Assembly (NCBI GenBank): GCA_944326135.1
Contig: CALVCU010000015.1
Coordinates: 186,001 to 250,000, forward strand
From: an uncultured Ligilactobacillus sp.
GTDB taxonomy: Bacteria > Bacillota > Bacilli > Lactobacillales > Lactobacillaceae
DNA length: 64,000 nucleotides
Reading direction: 5' to 3'
Of this stretch, positions 18,784 to 28,277 are shown one piece after another. The notes beneath the pieces were generated by a model that had not been told where the DNA came from, did not search any database, and worked only from the letters and a program-made list of their open reading frames with translations. The translations under genes and the position numbers were made by a program. Numbering within the stretch: position 1 is the stretch's first letter; every line of letters begins with the position of its first letter.

Positions 18784-18813
18784 AAAAAGGCTGTGAATTA
18801 CACAGCCTTTTTT
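18784..18813. terminator. Bidirectional terminator
   Basis: The perfect 12-base stem AAAAAGGCTGTG/CACAGCCTTTTT with a 5-base loop lies between guaC and the convergent GntR gene. Confidence 0.92.
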
Positions 18814-18842
18814 ATATATAGAATAATTGCTAAAAATAGTCT

Positions 18843-19565
18843 TTAAAGACTTACAAAAGAATTAAACTTCATGTATTTATAATGTAATCTCATGTTAGAA
18901 AATTCAAGTGGGGTACCATTATCTAAGAAGAAAATTCCTTCCATTACTCCAGTTGGTTCGGTTGGAGTTAATTGTAATAACTCTTGATCATGTGCAGTTG
19001 ATGGTTCTGCATACACAGACATAAATGATTTTGAAACGGATTGTTTGAGTTCTTGTTGAACATATTCAAAAATTGATTTTTCTAAAATGCTACTACTCAA
19101 TTTAGGAAGCAATTTAATTGGAATATATCCAGTTTCAATCATGAATGGCTGATCATCAAAGAAACGAAGACGCTCGATTTTATAAACAAAATCTTCTGGT
19201 TGAATAAAAAGATCACGTTGTAATTCTTCGGTGGGACGAACTACATTAAAATCTAATACTTTTACTGTAGGCTTTTCACCATTAAGTTTAAAGTTATCAG
19301 AAACCCCTAAGTTTTTGCCAGAACCATAATTAAAAACTGATTCATTTTTTAAATATAAGGGATTAATAAATGTTCCTGATCCACGTTTTTTAAAAATAAT
19401 ACCATCATTTGCCATTCGACTTAGAGCACGTTTGATTGAACTTCGACTAACATCATATGATTCAGCTAAACTTCGCTCATCTGGCAATTTCATATCAGGA
19501 AATTTTTGTGCAAAAATTTTTTCTTTTAAATCACCAATGATTTGTTGATAAATTAATTCAGCCAT
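18843..19565 (-). CDS. GntR-family (HutC/UTRA) transcriptional regulator
   Basis: This 240-residue regulator has an N-terminal winged helix (LPDERSLAESYDVSRSSIKRALSRM, about 27-51) and a C-terminal UTRA ligand-binding domain. HutC-type GntR proteins usually sense a sugar phosphate or amino sugar. It is transcribed divergently from galE, and a palindrome in the galE promoter could be its target; another candidate target is the nagB promoter, whose operator resembles NagR/DasR-type sites. Neither link is proven. The start ATG follows AAGGAGTC. Confidence 0.82.
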   Translation of the reverse strand: MAELIYQQIIGDLKEKIFAQKFPDMKLPDERSLAESYDVSRSSIKRALSRMANDGIIFKKRGSGTFINPLYLKNESVFNYGSGKNLGVSDNFKLNGEKPTVKVLDFNVVRPTEELQRDLFIQPEDFVYKIERLRFFDDQPFMIETGYIPIKLLPKLSSSILEKSIFEYVQQELKQSVSKSFMSVYAEPSTAHDQELLQLTPTEPTGVMEGIFFLDNGTPLEFSNMRLHYKYMKFNSFVSL

Positions 19566-19685
19566 GAGAATTTAGACTCCTTAAAGTAATGCTAATACCA
19601 GTTAAGCACAGGAAAGCAAACTTGACAAGGAAAATATTTCTTAATATAAATTGTAATTAGTGCAAAGCAAGTTAAAAAAGTATAT

Positions 19686-19703
19686 AATTAACCACAGTTA
19701 ATT
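19686..19703 (+). promoter_or_regulatory. Palindrome overlapping the galE promoter
   Basis: AATTAAC and GTTAATT form a perfect 7-base inverted repeat separated by CACA. It overlaps a likely -10 box TATAAT at 19683-19688, so a bound protein would block transcription. The cognate regulator is unknown. Confidence 0.4.
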
Positions 19704-19765
19704 TATTTTATATTTAATATATATTAGTTTATAGTAAGCTTAGTTCTTACTACTAGGAGGAAATT

Positions 19766-20761
19766 ATGGCATCAGTATTAGTTGTAGGTGGAGCTGGATA
19801 TATTGGCTCTCACATGGTTGACCGTTTAATTGAAAACGGTGAAGATACAGTGGTTGTTGATAATTTATCTACAGGTCATCGTGCTTCAGTTAGCGATAAA
19901 GCTAAATTCTACGAAGGTGATGTTGCAGATAAAGACTTCATGCGTAAAGTCTTTAAAGAAAATCCTGAAATTGATACAGTTATTCACTTTGCAGCATATT
20001 CATTGGTTGGTGAATCAATGCACAAGCCATTGAAATACTTCGATAATAACGTTGCAGGCTTAATCAAACTTCTTGAAGTTATGAAAGAAGTTAATGTTAA
20101 GAATCTTGTATTCTCATCATCCGCAGCAACTTATGGAATTCCTGATCATATGCCAATCAAGGAATCAGACCCACAAAGCCCAATTAACCCATATGGTGAA
20201 AGTAAATTAATGATGGAAAAAATCATGAAATGGGCTGATGAAGCATATGGAATCAAGTATGTAGCTTTGCGTTACTTCAACGTTGCAGGTGCAAAGCCAG
20301 ATGGATCAATTGGTGAAGACCACGGTCCAGAAACTCACCTAGTTCCAATTATTTTACAAGTTGCTTTAGGTGAACGTGAAAAATTACAAATCTATGGTGA
20401 TGATTACAATACTCCAGATGGTACAAACATCCGTGATTATGTTCACCCATACGATTTAGCAGATGCACACATTTTAGCAATGAATTACTTGCGTGATGGT
20501 AAACCATCAGATGCCTTTAACTTAGGTTCATCTACTGGTTTCTCAAACTTAGAAATGTTAAAAGCTGCTCGTGAAGTAACAGGAAAAGAAATTCCTGCTG
20601 AAATTGCTGGCCGTCGCGGCGGAGATCCAGATTCACTTGTTGCAGCTTCAGATAAAGCACGTGAAGTTTTAGGTTGGGAACCTAAATATGATGATGTTCA
20701 CAGTTTAATTGAAACTGCATGGGCATGGCATTCAAAACATCCACATGGTTTTGAAGATTAA
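19766..20761 (+). CDS. galE: UDP-glucose 4-epimerase
   Basis: This 331-residue short-chain dehydrogenase interconverts UDP-galactose and UDP-glucose, feeding the Leloir pathway and galactose-containing envelope glycans. The NAD-binding GGAGYIGS is at 8-15; the catalytic Ser is in FSSSAATYG (about 117-119) and the Tyr-Lys pair is Y143-x3-K147 in NPYGESKLM. Codon use looks optimised, as for a well-expressed gene, and the ribosome site TAGGAGG is strong. No galK or galT adjoins it; galM follows after a terminator. Confidence 0.95.
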   Translation: MASVLVVGGAGYIGSHMVDRLIENGEDTVVVDNLSTGHRASVSDKAKFYEGDVADKDFMRKVFKENPEIDTVIHFAAYSLVGESMHKPLKYFDNNVAGLIKLLEVMKEVNVKNLVFSSSAATYGIPDHMPIKESDPQSPINPYGESKLMMEKIMKWADEAYGIKYVALRYFNVAGAKPDGSIGEDHGPETHLVPIILQVALGEREKLQIYGDDYNTPDGTNIRDYVHPYDLADAHILAMNYLRDGKPSDAFNLGSSTGFSNLEMLKAAREVTGKEIPAEIAGRRGGDPDSLVAASDKAREVLGWEPKYDDVHSLIETAWAWHSKHPHGFED

Positions 20762-20763
20762 TT

Positions 20764-20797
20764 AAAAAGAGAATGGAAGTATCCATTCTCTTTTTTT
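20764..20797 (+). terminator. Terminator of galE
   Basis: A perfect 14-base stem (20764-20777 with 20782-20795) is followed by T. Confidence 0.92.
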
Positions 20798-20836
20798 AAA
20801 CATAAAAATAAATTTTTAAATTTAAATTATTTTTGC

Positions 20837-20870
20837 AAACAGTTATCGCATCTCATTGTGAAAACTGTTT
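20837..20870 (+). promoter_or_regulatory. Inverted repeat upstream of galM
   Basis: AAACAGTT (20837-20844) and AACTGTTT (20863-20870) form an 8-base inverted repeat with an 18-base spacer, upstream of a TAAAAT-like -10. It may be an operator; no regulator is identified. Confidence 0.3.
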
Positions 20871-20941
20871 CTAATGTTGTAAACTAAAATTATAGCAGGG
20901 AAAGAAAATGTTAGACGCTTTTATTTTTGGGAGGATTGGAA

Positions 20942-21994
20942 ATGAAAATTTTACAAAAAACATTTGGTCGCTATAATAATGAAAAAGTTACAGAAATTAA
21001 ATTAGTCAATGATAATGATGTAGCAATTTCTTGTCTTACAATGGGAGCAATTTGGCACCAATTTTTAGTTCCTACTGAAGAAGGCAAATATCAAAATTTA
21101 TTACTAAGTTTTGATGGAATTGATGACTACTATTCAAATACACAAAACATTTGTAAATCAATTGGACGTGTAGCAGGAAGAATCAAAAATGCTTCATATG
21201 ATTTAAATGGAAAGCATTTTGTATTGCCAGAAAATGACCATGGTAATACTCTTCATGGTGGTCCACATGGATTTTCAACTTGGAATTGGAATTATTCAAC
21301 TTCAAGTAATAAGAATAGTGTGAGCGTAATTTTTCAAAAGAAGATTGATGAAACAATGGATCAATTTCCTGGAAACATCCTTGCTACAATTATCTATACT
21401 TTAAATAACAATAATAAAGTAACAATTACGTACAGTGCGATGAATGGTAAAGAAGATACATTATTCAATCCCACATGCCATGTTTACTTTAATTTGAGTG
21501 ATCGGCGTGATTTAACAACACACGAATTAGAAATTAATAGTGATAATATTTTAGAAACTAATAGTGATTTAATTCCAACAGGAAACTTAATTCCAGTCGA
21601 AAATACACCATATGATTTCCGCAATTTTAAGAATGTTGCCTTAACAGTTGGTGAAGTTCATGGTTTAGATACAGCATATGTTGTGAATGAACCAGGACAT
21701 GGGATTAAACCAGTTGCTGTTTTAAGAGATAAAGCAAGTAATCGTCAAATTACTGTAAATTCTGATCGAAATGGATTAATAGTTTATACTCCTGAAGATA
21801 TCCAGGGACAAAAGATTTCATTTAGTCGAGATAAGGGTAGTTTGGCTAATAAAAATGAAGGAATTGCACTAGAAGCACAAATGTTACCAGATGCAATTCA
21901 TCAAGACAATTTTGGTGATATTGTATTACCACGTTATAGTAAACGGACATATCGGATGTCATTTACATTTAAACAATTACCTAAGAATGAGTAG
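20942..21994 (+). CDS. galM: Aldose 1-epimerase (mutarotase)
   Basis: This 350-residue protein of the galactose mutarotase family interconverts alpha and beta anomers of hexoses. Diagnostic motifs are SIGRVAGRIKNASYDLNG, the His motif NTLHGGPHGF, NPTCHVYFNLS with the catalytic His, and the late GIALEAQMLPDA with the catalytic Glu. ATG 20942 is chosen because GGGAGGA lies immediately upstream; an upstream in-frame TTG (20927) overlaps that ribosome site. The stop overlaps the ATG of the following phosphatase gene, so the two are translationally coupled. Confidence 0.92.
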   Translation: MKILQKTFGRYNNEKVTEIKLVNDNDVAISCLTMGAIWHQFLVPTEEGKYQNLLLSFDGIDDYYSNTQNICKSIGRVAGRIKNASYDLNGKHFVLPENDHGNTLHGGPHGFSTWNWNYSTSSNKNSVSVIFQKKIDETMDQFPGNILATIIYTLNNNNKVTITYSAMNGKEDTLFNPTCHVYFNLSDRRDLTTHELEINSDNILETNSDLIPTGNLIPVENTPYDFRNFKNVALTVGEVHGLDTAYVVNEPGHGIKPVAVLRDKASNRQITVNSDRNGLIVYTPEDIQGQKISFSRDKGSLANKNEGIALEAQMLPDAIHQDNFGDIVLPRYSKRTYRMSFTFKQLPKNE

Positions 21995-22655
21995 AAAGAT
22001 TTTAAAGATGGAGAATTTTTTATTTGATTTTGATGGCACAATCGCTGATTCAGGCGATGCAGCTACATTAGCAACGCAAGTATGTTTTAAAGATTTTGAC
22101 TTGGAAATTCCTACAAACGACCAAGTACGTTATTATATGGGAGTTCCAATAGAGACATTTATTCCAGAGTTAGTTGAAAAGCAAGGAAAAGCCTTCACTG
22201 AGAAACAATATAATGAGATGTATCAAAGTTTTAGAGAACATTATAGTGAAATTGAAATGCAAACAACAACGTTATTTCCTGGTATGAAAACAACTCTAGA
22301 ACAATTAAAAAATGAAGGGAAAAGACTTTTCGTTGTCTCAAGCAAGAATTCAATTTCATTAAAACGAAATTTAAAGCATTTAGGCATTGCTTCATTATTT
22401 GAAGATCTAGTTGGATCGGATCAAGTTGAAAATTATAAACCCGCACCTGATGGAATTTTAATTTTGCTAGATCGTTACCATTTGGATAAAAAACAATCAG
22501 TAATGATTGGAGATGCAAAGTATGATCTTCAAATGGGGAAAAGAGCTGACATCAAAACTTGTGGATGCTTATGGGATACCTTTGATAAAGAATTATTGGA
22601 AAAGGAACATCCAACATATTTAATTGAACATCCAAGTGATTTATTAAAATTATAA
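21987..22655 (+). CDS. HAD-superfamily phosphatase, phosphoglycolate-phosphatase-like
   Basis: This 222-residue haloacid-dehalogenase hydrolase has motif I DFDGTIAD, motif II VVSSKNS, the Lys region NYKPAPDG and motif III MIGDAKYD, with a helical cap between motifs I and II. It resembles Gph/PgmB-type enzymes; the substrate is probably a small phosphorylated sugar or glycolate but cannot be fixed. ATG 21987 overlaps the galM stop in ATGAGTAG; ATG 22008 is an alternative seven codons later. Coupling with galM hints at sugar-phosphate housekeeping. Confidence 0.85.
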   Translation: MSRKILKMENFLFDFDGTIADSGDAATLATQVCFKDFDLEIPTNDQVRYYMGVPIETFIPELVEKQGKAFTEKQYNEMYQSFREHYSEIEMQTTTLFPGMKTTLEQLKNEGKRLFVVSSKNSISLKRNLKHLGIASLFEDLVGSDQVENYKPAPDGILILLDRYHLDKKQSVMIGDAKYDLQMGKRADIKTCGCLWDTFDKELLEKEHPTYLIEHPSDLLKL

Positions 22656-22673
22656 AAATTGAATAATTAAATC

Positions 22674-22753
22674 AATCAAGCTTTGAATGAATCTAAATAT
22701 TTTTGATGCTAAAATCATCAATATTTTAATTTATACTAAGCTTGATTTTTTAG
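22674..22753 (+). terminator. Large nested terminator hairpin
   Basis: An outer perfect stem AATCAAGCTT/AAGCTTGATT (22674-22683, 22738-22747) encloses a second hairpin built on TTGATG/CATCAA, and the whole is followed by TTTTT. It ends the galM-phosphatase unit. Confidence 0.75.
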
Positions 22754-22821
22754 TATGTTACAATTTTGTTGCTATCTTGTATAATAAAAATATCGAAATA
22801 AGTTGAGAGAGGAATTAATTA

Positions 22822-23889
22822 ATGAATTTATGGGAGAGATTTTTAAATAATACCCATTTACGTCGTTTTGCAGTATTAATGGTTATTATTGCAACGTTGT
22901 TTATTTTTAAAAGTATGATTAGCATTATTTTGCTAACATTTATTTTTTCATTCTTAATTATTAGATTAATTAATTGGATACAGAAAAGAGTTAAGATTCC
23001 ATCGCCAGCAATTGTAATTGCAGTTTTTTCATTGCTGATTATTTTTATAATAGCCTTGGTAACCACATATGTACCTAAGTTAATTGTTCAGTCAGAAGCA
23101 CTTGTAAAATCTTTAATTCATTTTTATAATAATTTGCCAGCTGAAAAGGGCACAATTTCAGCCTATATAGCAAGTTATATTAAACAATCAAACTTTTTAC
23201 ATCAACTTCAAGGTGGCATGACTGTAATCTTTGGCTATGTATCAAAAGCGGGATCTATGGGCTTTACCTTTGTAATCTCACTTTTATTAAGTTTCTTTTT
23301 TACAGTTGAAAAAGAAACAACATATAAATTTTCACGAAGCTTTTTAACAGGGCCATATTCATGGTTCTTTAAAGATATTTATTATTTTGCTAATATTTTT
23401 ACTAATACTTTTGGGGGAGTATTAGAAGCACAATTTCTAATTGCAATTGTAAATACAATCCTTACATGTATTGGTTTAGGAATCATTGGTGTTCCTCAAA
23501 TTGCTAGTTTAGGAGTAATGATTTTTATTTTAAGTTTAGTGCCAGTTGCTGGAGTAATTATTTCAGCTATTCCAATGTCATTTGTTGCTTATACAGATGG
23601 AGGAATACGCGATGTAATTTATGTATTAGTCATGTTATTAATTATCCATGCAGTTGAAGCATATATTTTAAATCCTAAATTTATGTCAAGTCGGACAGAA
23701 CTGCCAATCTTCTATACATTTGTAGTATTATTTGTATCGGAAAGGCTTTTTGGAGCATGGGGATTGATTGTTGGAATTCCAATTTTTACTTTCTTTTTAG
23801 ATGTTTTAGGTGTAAAACCGCTACCTGGTCGTCACCATAAATTAAGACAAAAAGCACAACGACACAAGAAAGGTGAAAGCAATGAATAA
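22822..23889 (+). CDS. AI-2E family membrane transporter
   Basis: This 355-residue protein of the AI-2E (formerly UPF0118/PerM) family has about eight membrane segments, with the family-specific LGVMIFILSLVPVAGVIISAIP and the C-terminal GLIVGIPIFTFFLDVL. Some family members export autoinducer-2, others are Na+/H+ antiporters; the role here is open. A basic tail (RHHKLRQKAQRHKK) is cytoplasmic. It overlaps the start of the patB gene by eight bases. Confidence 0.85.
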   Translation: MNLWERFLNNTHLRRFAVLMVIIATLFIFKSMISIILLTFIFSFLIIRLINWIQKRVKIPSPAIVIAVFSLLIIFIIALVTTYVPKLIVQSEALVKSLIHFYNNLPAEKGTISAYIASYIKQSNFLHQLQGGMTVIFGYVSKAGSMGFTFVISLLLSFFFTVEKETTYKFSRSFLTGPYSWFFKDIYYFANIFTNTFGGVLEAQFLIAIVNTILTCIGLGIIGVPQIASLGVMIFILSLVPVAGVIISAIPMSFVAYTDGGIRDVIYVLVMLLIIHAVEAYILNPKFMSSRTELPIFYTFVVLFVSERLFGAWGLIVGIPIFTFFLDVLGVKPLPGRHHKLRQKAQRHKKGESNE

Positions 23890-25072
23890 AGATGATTTTA
23901 TTAAAGAATATGCAATAAATCGTGAGAATACTGATTCAGTTAAATGGGATGGTTTAAAAGATCGTTTTGGACAAACAGATTTATTGCCAATGTGGATTGC
24001 AGATACAGAATTTAAAATTCCAAAACAAGCTCAACAAGCAATGCAAAAACGCATTGAAGAAGGTGCTTTTGGCTATTCATTTGTTGATGATGGTTACTAT
24101 GATGCATATTTTAATTGGCAAAAAGAACGTTATGGAATTGAATTACATAAAGAATGGGTTCGTTTTGGAACAGGTGTAGTTCAATCATTAAGCACAATTC
24201 TTCAACTATTAACACAAAAAGATGAAGCTGTAATGGTTTTACAACCTGTTTATTATCCATTTATGGACGTAGTTAAACAAAATAAACGTAATTTAATTGT
24301 TTCTAATTTAATTAATAATCATGGCCATTATGAGTTAGACCTAGATGATATGCGTCAAAAAATGGAAGAAAATCAAGTGCATGTTTTGATTTTCTGTAAT
24401 CCTCATAATCCTGTAGGGCGCGTTTGGAATGAAACAGAATTAACAGAATTATTAGAATTATGTCGTCAAGAACAAGTTATTTTAATTTCAGATGAAATTC
24501 ATCATGACTTAACGATTGATGGCAACAAATTTGTTTCAACATTAAATGTTCGTGATGGTTTTTACCGGGATAATTTAGTAGTTTTAGATTCACCTTCAAA
24601 AACCTTTAATATGGCAGGATTATTGAATAGTCATGTCATTATTCCAAATCCACAATTAATGAAGCGTTATGATGAATATGCAGCAGTTACAAAAGCACCA
24701 ACTGGAAGTGTAATGGGAAGAGTTGCAGCACAAGCAGCTTATACATATGGTGTTGACTGGTTAGAAGGATTACAGGCTGTAATTGCATCTAATTATCGTT
24801 ATATGCGCAATGAATTTAAGCAAGAATTACCGGAAGTTGTAATTTCACCACTCGAAGGAACATACTTAGCATGGATTGATTTATCAGCATTAATTCCAGA
24901 AGAAGATTTAGAAGAAGTTGTTCAAGAAAAAGCTAAGTTAGCGGTTGATTATGGAAAATGGTTTGGAGATGCAGGTAAGGGTCATATCCGCATGAATTTA
25001 GCAACTACACCAGGCAATGTAGAGCAAGCAGTCCAAAATTTAATTCAAGCAATTAAAGATTATCAAGAATAA
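23882..25072 (+). CDS. patB: PLP-dependent cystathionine beta-lyase, MalY/PatB type
   Basis: This 396-residue fold-type I PLP enzyme of the MalY/PatB branch cleaves cystathionine or cysteine conjugates to ammonia, pyruvate and a thiol. The N-terminal DLLPMWIADTEF, FCNPHNPVGRVW, and the PLP-lysine motif DSPSKTFNMAGL are characteristic. ATG 23882 is taken because the preceding GTG (23873) forms part of the AAAGGTG ribosome site. Its start lies inside the end of the AI-2E gene, so the two are co-translated. Volatile thiol production is a known result in lactobacilli. Confidence 0.9.
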   Translation: MNKDDFIKEYAINRENTDSVKWDGLKDRFGQTDLLPMWIADTEFKIPKQAQQAMQKRIEEGAFGYSFVDDGYYDAYFNWQKERYGIELHKEWVRFGTGVVQSLSTILQLLTQKDEAVMVLQPVYYPFMDVVKQNKRNLIVSNLINNHGHYELDLDDMRQKMEENQVHVLIFCNPHNPVGRVWNETELTELLELCRQEQVILISDEIHHDLTIDGNKFVSTLNVRDGFYRDNLVVLDSPSKTFNMAGLLNSHVIIPNPQLMKRYDEYAAVTKAPTGSVMGRVAAQAAYTYGVDWLEGLQAVIASNYRYMRNEFKQELPEVVISPLEGTYLAWIDLSALIPEEDLEEVVQEKAKLAVDYGKWFGDAGKGHIRMNLATTPGNVEQAVQNLIQAIKDYQE

Positions 25073-25156
25073 TTTAACTAGACACTATTATTTTTTTTGA
25101 TTTCAGTGTAAAATATGATTTGTAATATCTTAATGAAGAAAGAGGTTTACACGAAT

Positions 25157-25843
25157 ATGTCAAAATTAGTATTCATCCGTCACGGACAAAGTGAATGGAA
25201 TTTAAAGAACCTTTTCACAGGTTGGACAGACGTTAACTTAAGTGAAAATGGTGTTGCAGAAGCAAAAGAAGCAGGTCGCAAGCTTAAAGAAGCTGGTATC
25301 GAATTAGATCAAGCTTACACTTCAGTATTGAAGCGTGCTATCATGACTTTACACTACGCATTGGAAGAATCAGACCAATTATGGATTCCAGAAATGAAGT
25401 CATGGCGCTTAAACGAACGTCACTATGGTGCTTTACAAGGCCAAAACAAGGCAGAAGCTGCTGAAAAATTTGGTGAAGAAAAAGTTCACATCTGGCGTCG
25501 TTCATACGATGTTTTACCACCATTATTGAGCGAAGATGATCCTCGTTCAGCTGCTAAAGATCGTCGCTATGCTGACTTAGATCCACACGTAATCCCTGGT
25601 GGTGAAAACTTAAAAGTTACACTTGAACGTGTAATGCCATTCTGGGAAGATCACATCGCTCCAGATTTGATCGAAGGTAAGAACGTAATCGTTGCTGCAC
25701 ACGGTAACTCATTACGTGCTTTAACTAAGTACATTGAAGGTATTTCTGACGAAGATATCATTAACTTGGAAATCCCAACAGGCCAACCAATCGTTTATGA
25801 TATGGACAAGAACTTAAATATCGTAGATAAGAAAGAACTTTAA
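25157..25843 (+). CDS. gpmA: 2,3-bisphosphoglycerate-dependent phosphoglycerate mutase
   Basis: This 228-residue glycolytic enzyme interconverts 3- and 2-phosphoglycerate through a phospho-His. The RHGQSEWN motif (R8, H9) is at the front, [10 protein letters not shown] supplies the catalytic Glu region, and [10 protein letters not shown] the second His. Codon use is highly optimised (Asp, Leu, Arg codons) as expected for glycolysis. ATG 25157 gives the standard family N-terminus; an AAGAAAGAGG site is upstream, and an in-frame ATG at 25115 would add an unconserved stretch. Confidence 0.96.
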   Translation: MSKLVFIRHGQSEWNLKNLFTGWTDVNLSENGVAEAKEAGRKLKEAGIELDQAYTSVLKRAIMTLHYALEESDQLWIPEMKSWRLNERHYGALQGQNKAEAAEKFGEEKVHIWRRSYDVLPPLLSEDDPRSAAKDRRYADLDPHVIPGGENLKVTLERVMPFWEDHIAPDLIEGKNVIVAAHGNSLRALTKYIEGISDEDIINLEIPTGQPIVYDMDKNLNIVDKKEL

Positions 25844-25856
25844 TATTTGTTCTGTG

Positions 25857-25891
25857 AAAGGCTGTGACCATTATGGTCGCAGCCTTTTTTT
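25857..25891 (+). terminator. Terminator of gpmA
   Basis: GGCTGTGACCAT pairs with ATGGTCGCAGCC (one G-U pair), followed by T7. Confidence 0.9.
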
Positions 25892-26067
25892 ATAACTTTA
25901 AATGGTGTATATAAAAAGGCTGTTAGGATGTTATGCAACATGAAAAATCGATAATTGCATTAAAAAATTCATATTTCTTCTTTTTATTATAATTAAGTGT
26001 TTGTTTTAACAGCTTTATTGTCATAAATGCTAAAATAAAATTAGTTAAATAGAGAGGAACTGTATTT

Positions 26068-26589
26068 ATGATAAATGTACGAAAAAAATTTGATTGGCTA
26101 AGTTTGATTTTAGGTATTTTATTGATATCTTTAGGTGCGATGGCATTAAATGCTCCTCGAAAAACGTTAACCTTAATTTCAATTTTTGTTGGAATTGGAG
26201 CTTTAATAAAGGGAATTTATACAATTTGGTTTAGACGTGGAATGAAAGATTTGACGGGAATGAAATTAACATTTTTATTAATTTCATCAATCATTGATAT
26301 TGTTTTAGGACTACTCTTTATTATTCATATTAATTTTGGAATAGTTGTATTAGCATATTTATTTGCATTCTGGTTTATTTTCGATTCAATCATTCAACTA
26401 TTTACAGATCATTTTTTCAAAGCAATGAATTGCTCATATTTTGATCTTTTAATTGTATTAAACATAATTACATTGATTTTAGGGATTGTACTATTATTTA
26501 ATCCAATGCTTTCGGTTTATACCTTAGTTGGTTTAGTTGCATTTTACTTATTCTTTATTGGAATTGTAAAAGTCATTCAAGCATTTTAG
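26068..26589 (+). CDS. HdeD-like DUF308 membrane protein
   Basis: This 173-residue protein has six predicted membrane segments in two three-helix halves, matching DUF308/HdeD. E. coli HdeD contributes to acid resistance at high cell density; the same role here is only an analogy. The start follows AGAGAGGAAC. It is monocistronic between two terminators. Confidence 0.78.
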   Translation: MINVRKKFDWLSLILGILLISLGAMALNAPRKTLTLISIFVGIGALIKGIYTIWFRRGMKDLTGMKLTFLLISSIIDIVLGLLFIIHINFGIVVLAYLFAFWFIFDSIIQLFTDHFFKAMNCSYFDLLIVLNIITLILGIVLLFNPMLSVYTLVGLVAFYLFFIGIVKVIQAF

Positions 26590-26593
26590 ACAT

Positions 26594-26633
26594 AAAAAAG
26601 AGCCTAAGATATTATTATCCTAGGTTCTTTTTT
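26594..26633. terminator. Bidirectional terminator
   Basis: An imperfect long stem (AAAAAAGAGCCTA...TAGGTTCTTTTTT) lies between the convergent hdeD-like and deformylase genes. Confidence 0.82.
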
Positions 26634-26640
26634 AACACTA

Positions 26641-27051
26641 TTAAATTAAAATTCCATTGCAATGATCAATTTCATGTTGAATTACTTGAGCGATGAAATC
26701 ATCAAAAGTATCTGTATGATCTTTGAAATTAATATCTTTATATTTAACTTTAATATGTTGATATCTCTTGGTATTTCGAATTCCAGTTAGGGATAGACAT
26801 CCCTCTTGTGTTTCATATGCACCACTTTGTGAAATGATTTGAGGGTTAATCATGATAACTGGTAGTTGACTAAAAGAGATAACGATGATTTGTTTGTTTT
26901 GACCAATCATATTTGCTGCTAATCCTGCAGCTTTGTCAGCATTGGCAATAAAGGTATCACGTAAATCGTTAACAATTTGGATATCTTTAGGAGTTGCTAA
27001 TGTAGACTTAGTTTGCAAAATTGTAATATCATGTATAATTTTTTGTTCCAT
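26641..27051 (-). CDS. def: Peptide deformylase-like protein, short form
   Basis: This 136-residue metallo-hydrolase of the peptide deformylase family carries all three motifs: GLAANMIG (motif 1), EGCLSL with the metal Cys (motif 2) and QHEIDHCNG with HExxH (motif 3). These would bind Fe2+ or similar and remove formyl from nascent proteins. It is shorter than the main type-2 Def of Gram-positives (around 185 residues) and may be a second, accessory enzyme. It follows the DHH gene with a stop inside its ribosome site, so the pair is an operon. Confidence 0.87.
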   Translation of the reverse strand: MEQKIIHDITILQTKSTLATPKDIQIVNDLRDTFIANADKAAGLAANMIGQNKQIIVISFSQLPVIMINPQIISQSGAYETQEGCLSLTGIRNTKRYQHIKVKYKDINFKDHTDTFDDFIAQVIQHEIDHCNGILI

Positions 27052-27053
27052 AA

Positions 27054-28139
27054 CTAATCCTTATTAAATAATGAAGCTAATTTATCTGCAATCTCAGGAT
27101 CGAGAGAATCAGCTAAAGCATTACTGTTATCTTCTTCTTGAGTTGTTTGAGCATTAATTTGTTCTTGTTGTTTAATTACTTTGATTAAAGCTTCTTCAGC
27201 TTCAATGATAGGGTTAATAGATAAAACTCCACCAGCTGAATCTGCATGACCGCCGCCATTAAAATATTTAGCAGCAAAATGTGCAACATCCAATTTACCA
27301 TTACTACGTAATGAAACACTATGTGCATCAATTACCAGTGCAGCTTGAACATCATGTTTTTGTAACAATGCATGAGCAATTTCTGATTTATAATCACTTG
27401 CATAAACAACTCCCAAAGAGTAACCATCAACATTAAATTCAGTAACGTTCTTTAAATGTTTGTCTAAATAACGTTGACGTCGTCCGTTTAAAGTACTGAT
27501 TAATAAAGCATTTTGTGCACGGTATTGTTCCCAACCAGTGTTATAAACTGTTTCAACAAATTTTTGTGATTTAGAAAGTGGGTAGAACCAGAATAGTTGA
27601 TTTAATTCATCAGCAGCCTTACGTTCCTCAACGCTCATATTAGGATCTTTTTGCCAATCCCAAGTATCATATGCACGAATTAATTCAACTAATTGTTCTA
27701 ACTGCTGTTGACGTTGAGAAGGGATATTAGTAAAATTGACATTCTTTTTTAGCCAATCCCAAACTAAACTAGTTGCACTAGGATTGATGTGTTCATTTGT
27801 AGGCGAAATGCAATTAGAAGCATATTGTTGACGCAATTCTTCAGCACTTTCGTGGTGATCGAAAATTAACCAATGATTAGCAAAATGGCTCTCTAGTTGT
27901 TTGAATGAGTATTCATTATCTGGAGTCATATCCATAATGTAAACATCAGTATAATTTTGAAAATTGTTTTTATTAAAAAAATTATCTAATTCTTTGCCTA
28001 GATTACCTGCAGAACAAGTTGTTAAATCGAAATCAACACTGTTAAAGAGATAAGGTTGCAAAGTTGTCAAAAGTAACGGAGCACCAAAACCATCTAAATC
28101 ATTATGTGAAAATAATTTAATGTGTTGCTTTTTTTTCAT
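27054..28139 (-). CDS. DHH-family phosphoesterase (oligoribonuclease-like)
   Basis: This 361-residue DHH/DHHA1 protein has SHNDLDGFG (motif I), MDMTPD (motif II), FDHHES (motif III, the DHH signature) and a C-terminal DHHA1 glycine motif GGGHADSAGG. Such enzymes use two Mn2+ to hydrolyse nanoRNA, pAp or cyclic dinucleotide products. The sequence differs from standard NrnA in a Gln-rich segment near residues 320-335. The substrate is unknown. It is first in a two-gene unit with the short deformylase; start ATG 28139 follows CGAGGA. Confidence 0.83.
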   Translation of the reverse strand: MKKKQHIKLFSHNDLDGFGAPLLLTTLQPYLFNSVDFDLTTCSAGNLGKELDNFFNKNNFQNYTDVYIMDMTPDNEYSFKQLESHFANHWLIFDHHESAEELRQQYASNCISPTNEHINPSATSLVWDWLKKNVNFTNIPSQRQQQLEQLVELIRAYDTWDWQKDPNMSVEERKAADELNQLFWFYPLSKSQKFVETVYNTGWEQYRAQNALLISTLNGRRQRYLDKHLKNVTEFNVDGYSLGVVYASDYKSEIAHALLQKHDVQAALVIDAHSVSLRSNGKLDVAHFAAKYFNGGGHADSAGGVLSINPIIEAEEALIKVIKQQEQINAQTTQEEDNSNALADSLDPEIADKLASLFNKD

Positions 28140-28277
28140 TAAAAATCCTCGATTTTCTAATTAGTCTAAACCACCTTGCATTATACCATAATATAGGCAT
28201 TAGTTTGATATGAATTAGCGATTTTGGTATCATATTTAAAAGGAGATAAGACATTTTTTGAGAATAGGATGGGGATT

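Noticed and set aside
25900-26060. Repeat remnants (AAAAAGGCTGTTAGGATG) after gpmA
   Set aside because: Resembles part of the gpmA terminator but shows no full repeat or coding content.
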